A DNA stretch of 64,000 nucleotides, from NCBI RefSeq assembly GCF_024347215.1, contig NZ_AP025282.1:1240001-1304000 (forward strand), read 5' to 3'. The position numbers were made by a program, and so were the translations under genes. The notes beneath the pieces are model-generated. The model was not told where the DNA came from. It did no database searches and was given only the letters and a program-made list of their open reading frames with translations. This DNA comes from Aliamphritea ceti (lineage in GTDB: Bacteria > Pseudomonadota > Gammaproteobacteria > Pseudomonadales > Balneatricaceae). Below, in pieces: positions 63,908 through 64,000 of the stretch; the stretch's first letter is position 1, and each line of letters opens with the position of its first letter.

Positions 63908-64000
63908 TTAAGACTCAAGTATAATTTCAGTTACCTGAATCTGTTCAGAATTTATTGTCCAGCGAATGTCCAGGTCATGCAGTTTGATACCGTATATACG
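63908..64000 (-). CDS. C-terminal end of an unidentified gene, 3' partial view
   Basis: An open frame of 30 codons enters from the right edge (reading leftwards: RIYGIKLHDLDIRWTINSEQ then IQVTEIILES and stop TAA at 63908-63910), 34 bases before the exported-protein ATG. Amino-acid pattern looks protein-like, but the piece is too short to name. It could be the upstream gene of the same operon. Confidence 0.4.
   Translation of the reverse strand, partial: RIYGIKLHDLDIRWTINSEQIQVTEIILES

Noticed and set aside
1..64000. Mobile elements, prophage, integron or tRNA-linked islands
   Set aside because: No transposase, integrase, tRNA gene or terminal repeat was seen; gene order is that of core genome throughout.

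Overview
The window is a stretch of chromosome from a marine-type gammaproteobacterium, most likely of the Oceanospirillaceae/Oceanospirillales or a close relative. That is inferred from protein similarity as I recognise it and from Pseudomonas-like gene order: mucA/C/D-lepA-lepB-DUF4845-rnc-era-recO-pdxJ; cysM-relA-mazG; mupP-ubiG-gyrA-serC-pheA-hisC-(tyrA-aroA)-cmk-rpsA-ihfB. Base composition is moderate and even. I see no rRNA, tRNA, CRISPR, insertion sequence or prophage. Almost all of it is core genome.

Layout. 1-8.2 kb: the end of the sigma-E/AlgU regulator operon (rseA-rseC-mucD), then lepA, signal peptidase, RNase III, Era and RecO. 8.3-18.1 kb: pdxJ-acpS, cysM, relA-mazG, ppc and adk, transcribed rightwards. 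18.5-22.8 kb: a four-gene general L-amino-acid ABC importer (aapJQMP). 22.9-24.7 kb: hemH overlapping rlmB. 24.8-36.8 kb, all leftwards: ackA with a short Pta-like enzyme, hinT, the stress operon prkA-yeaH-spoVR, and a branched-chain oxo-acid dehydrogenase set (leucine dehydrogenase, E1 alpha, E1 beta, E2). 37-46 kb, mixed strands: an L,D-transpeptidase, DsrE-like, OmpA-like, yciI, yciB, RNase AM, yciO, an H-NS-family protein, rluB, yciK, mupP, ubiG. 46.5-60.2 kb, rightwards: gyrA and the serC-pheA-hisC-tyrA/aroA-cmk-rpsA aromatic supraoperon, ihfB, lapAB, pyrF and a ComEA-like protein. 60.6-63.4 kb: a compact RiPP operon for a copper-binding peptide. 63.4-64 kb: a small exported protein of unknown function and the edge of another gene.

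Two places stand out. First, the anti-sigma factor at the left edge carries a C-terminal region that reads like the C-terminal domain of RseB/MucB, while no separate rseB lies between rseA and rseC: an apparent domain fusion that would merge two sensing proteins. Second, the operon at 60.6-63.4 kb encodes an exported precursor with ten EGKCG motifs in nearly identical 51-bp tandem repeats, an MNIO (DUF692) maturase, its DUF2063 partner and a DoxX-type membrane protein. This matches the Hvf/bufferin class of oxazolone/thioamide-type copper peptides; the repeat array and a long hairpin between precursor and maturase are worth study. Smaller oddities are a dsrE-like gene whose start codon directly abuts a terminator, an E2 with an altered active-site motif, an H-NS gene at a locus where scpAB sits in relatives, and a conserved hairpin separating aapJ from its permease genes.
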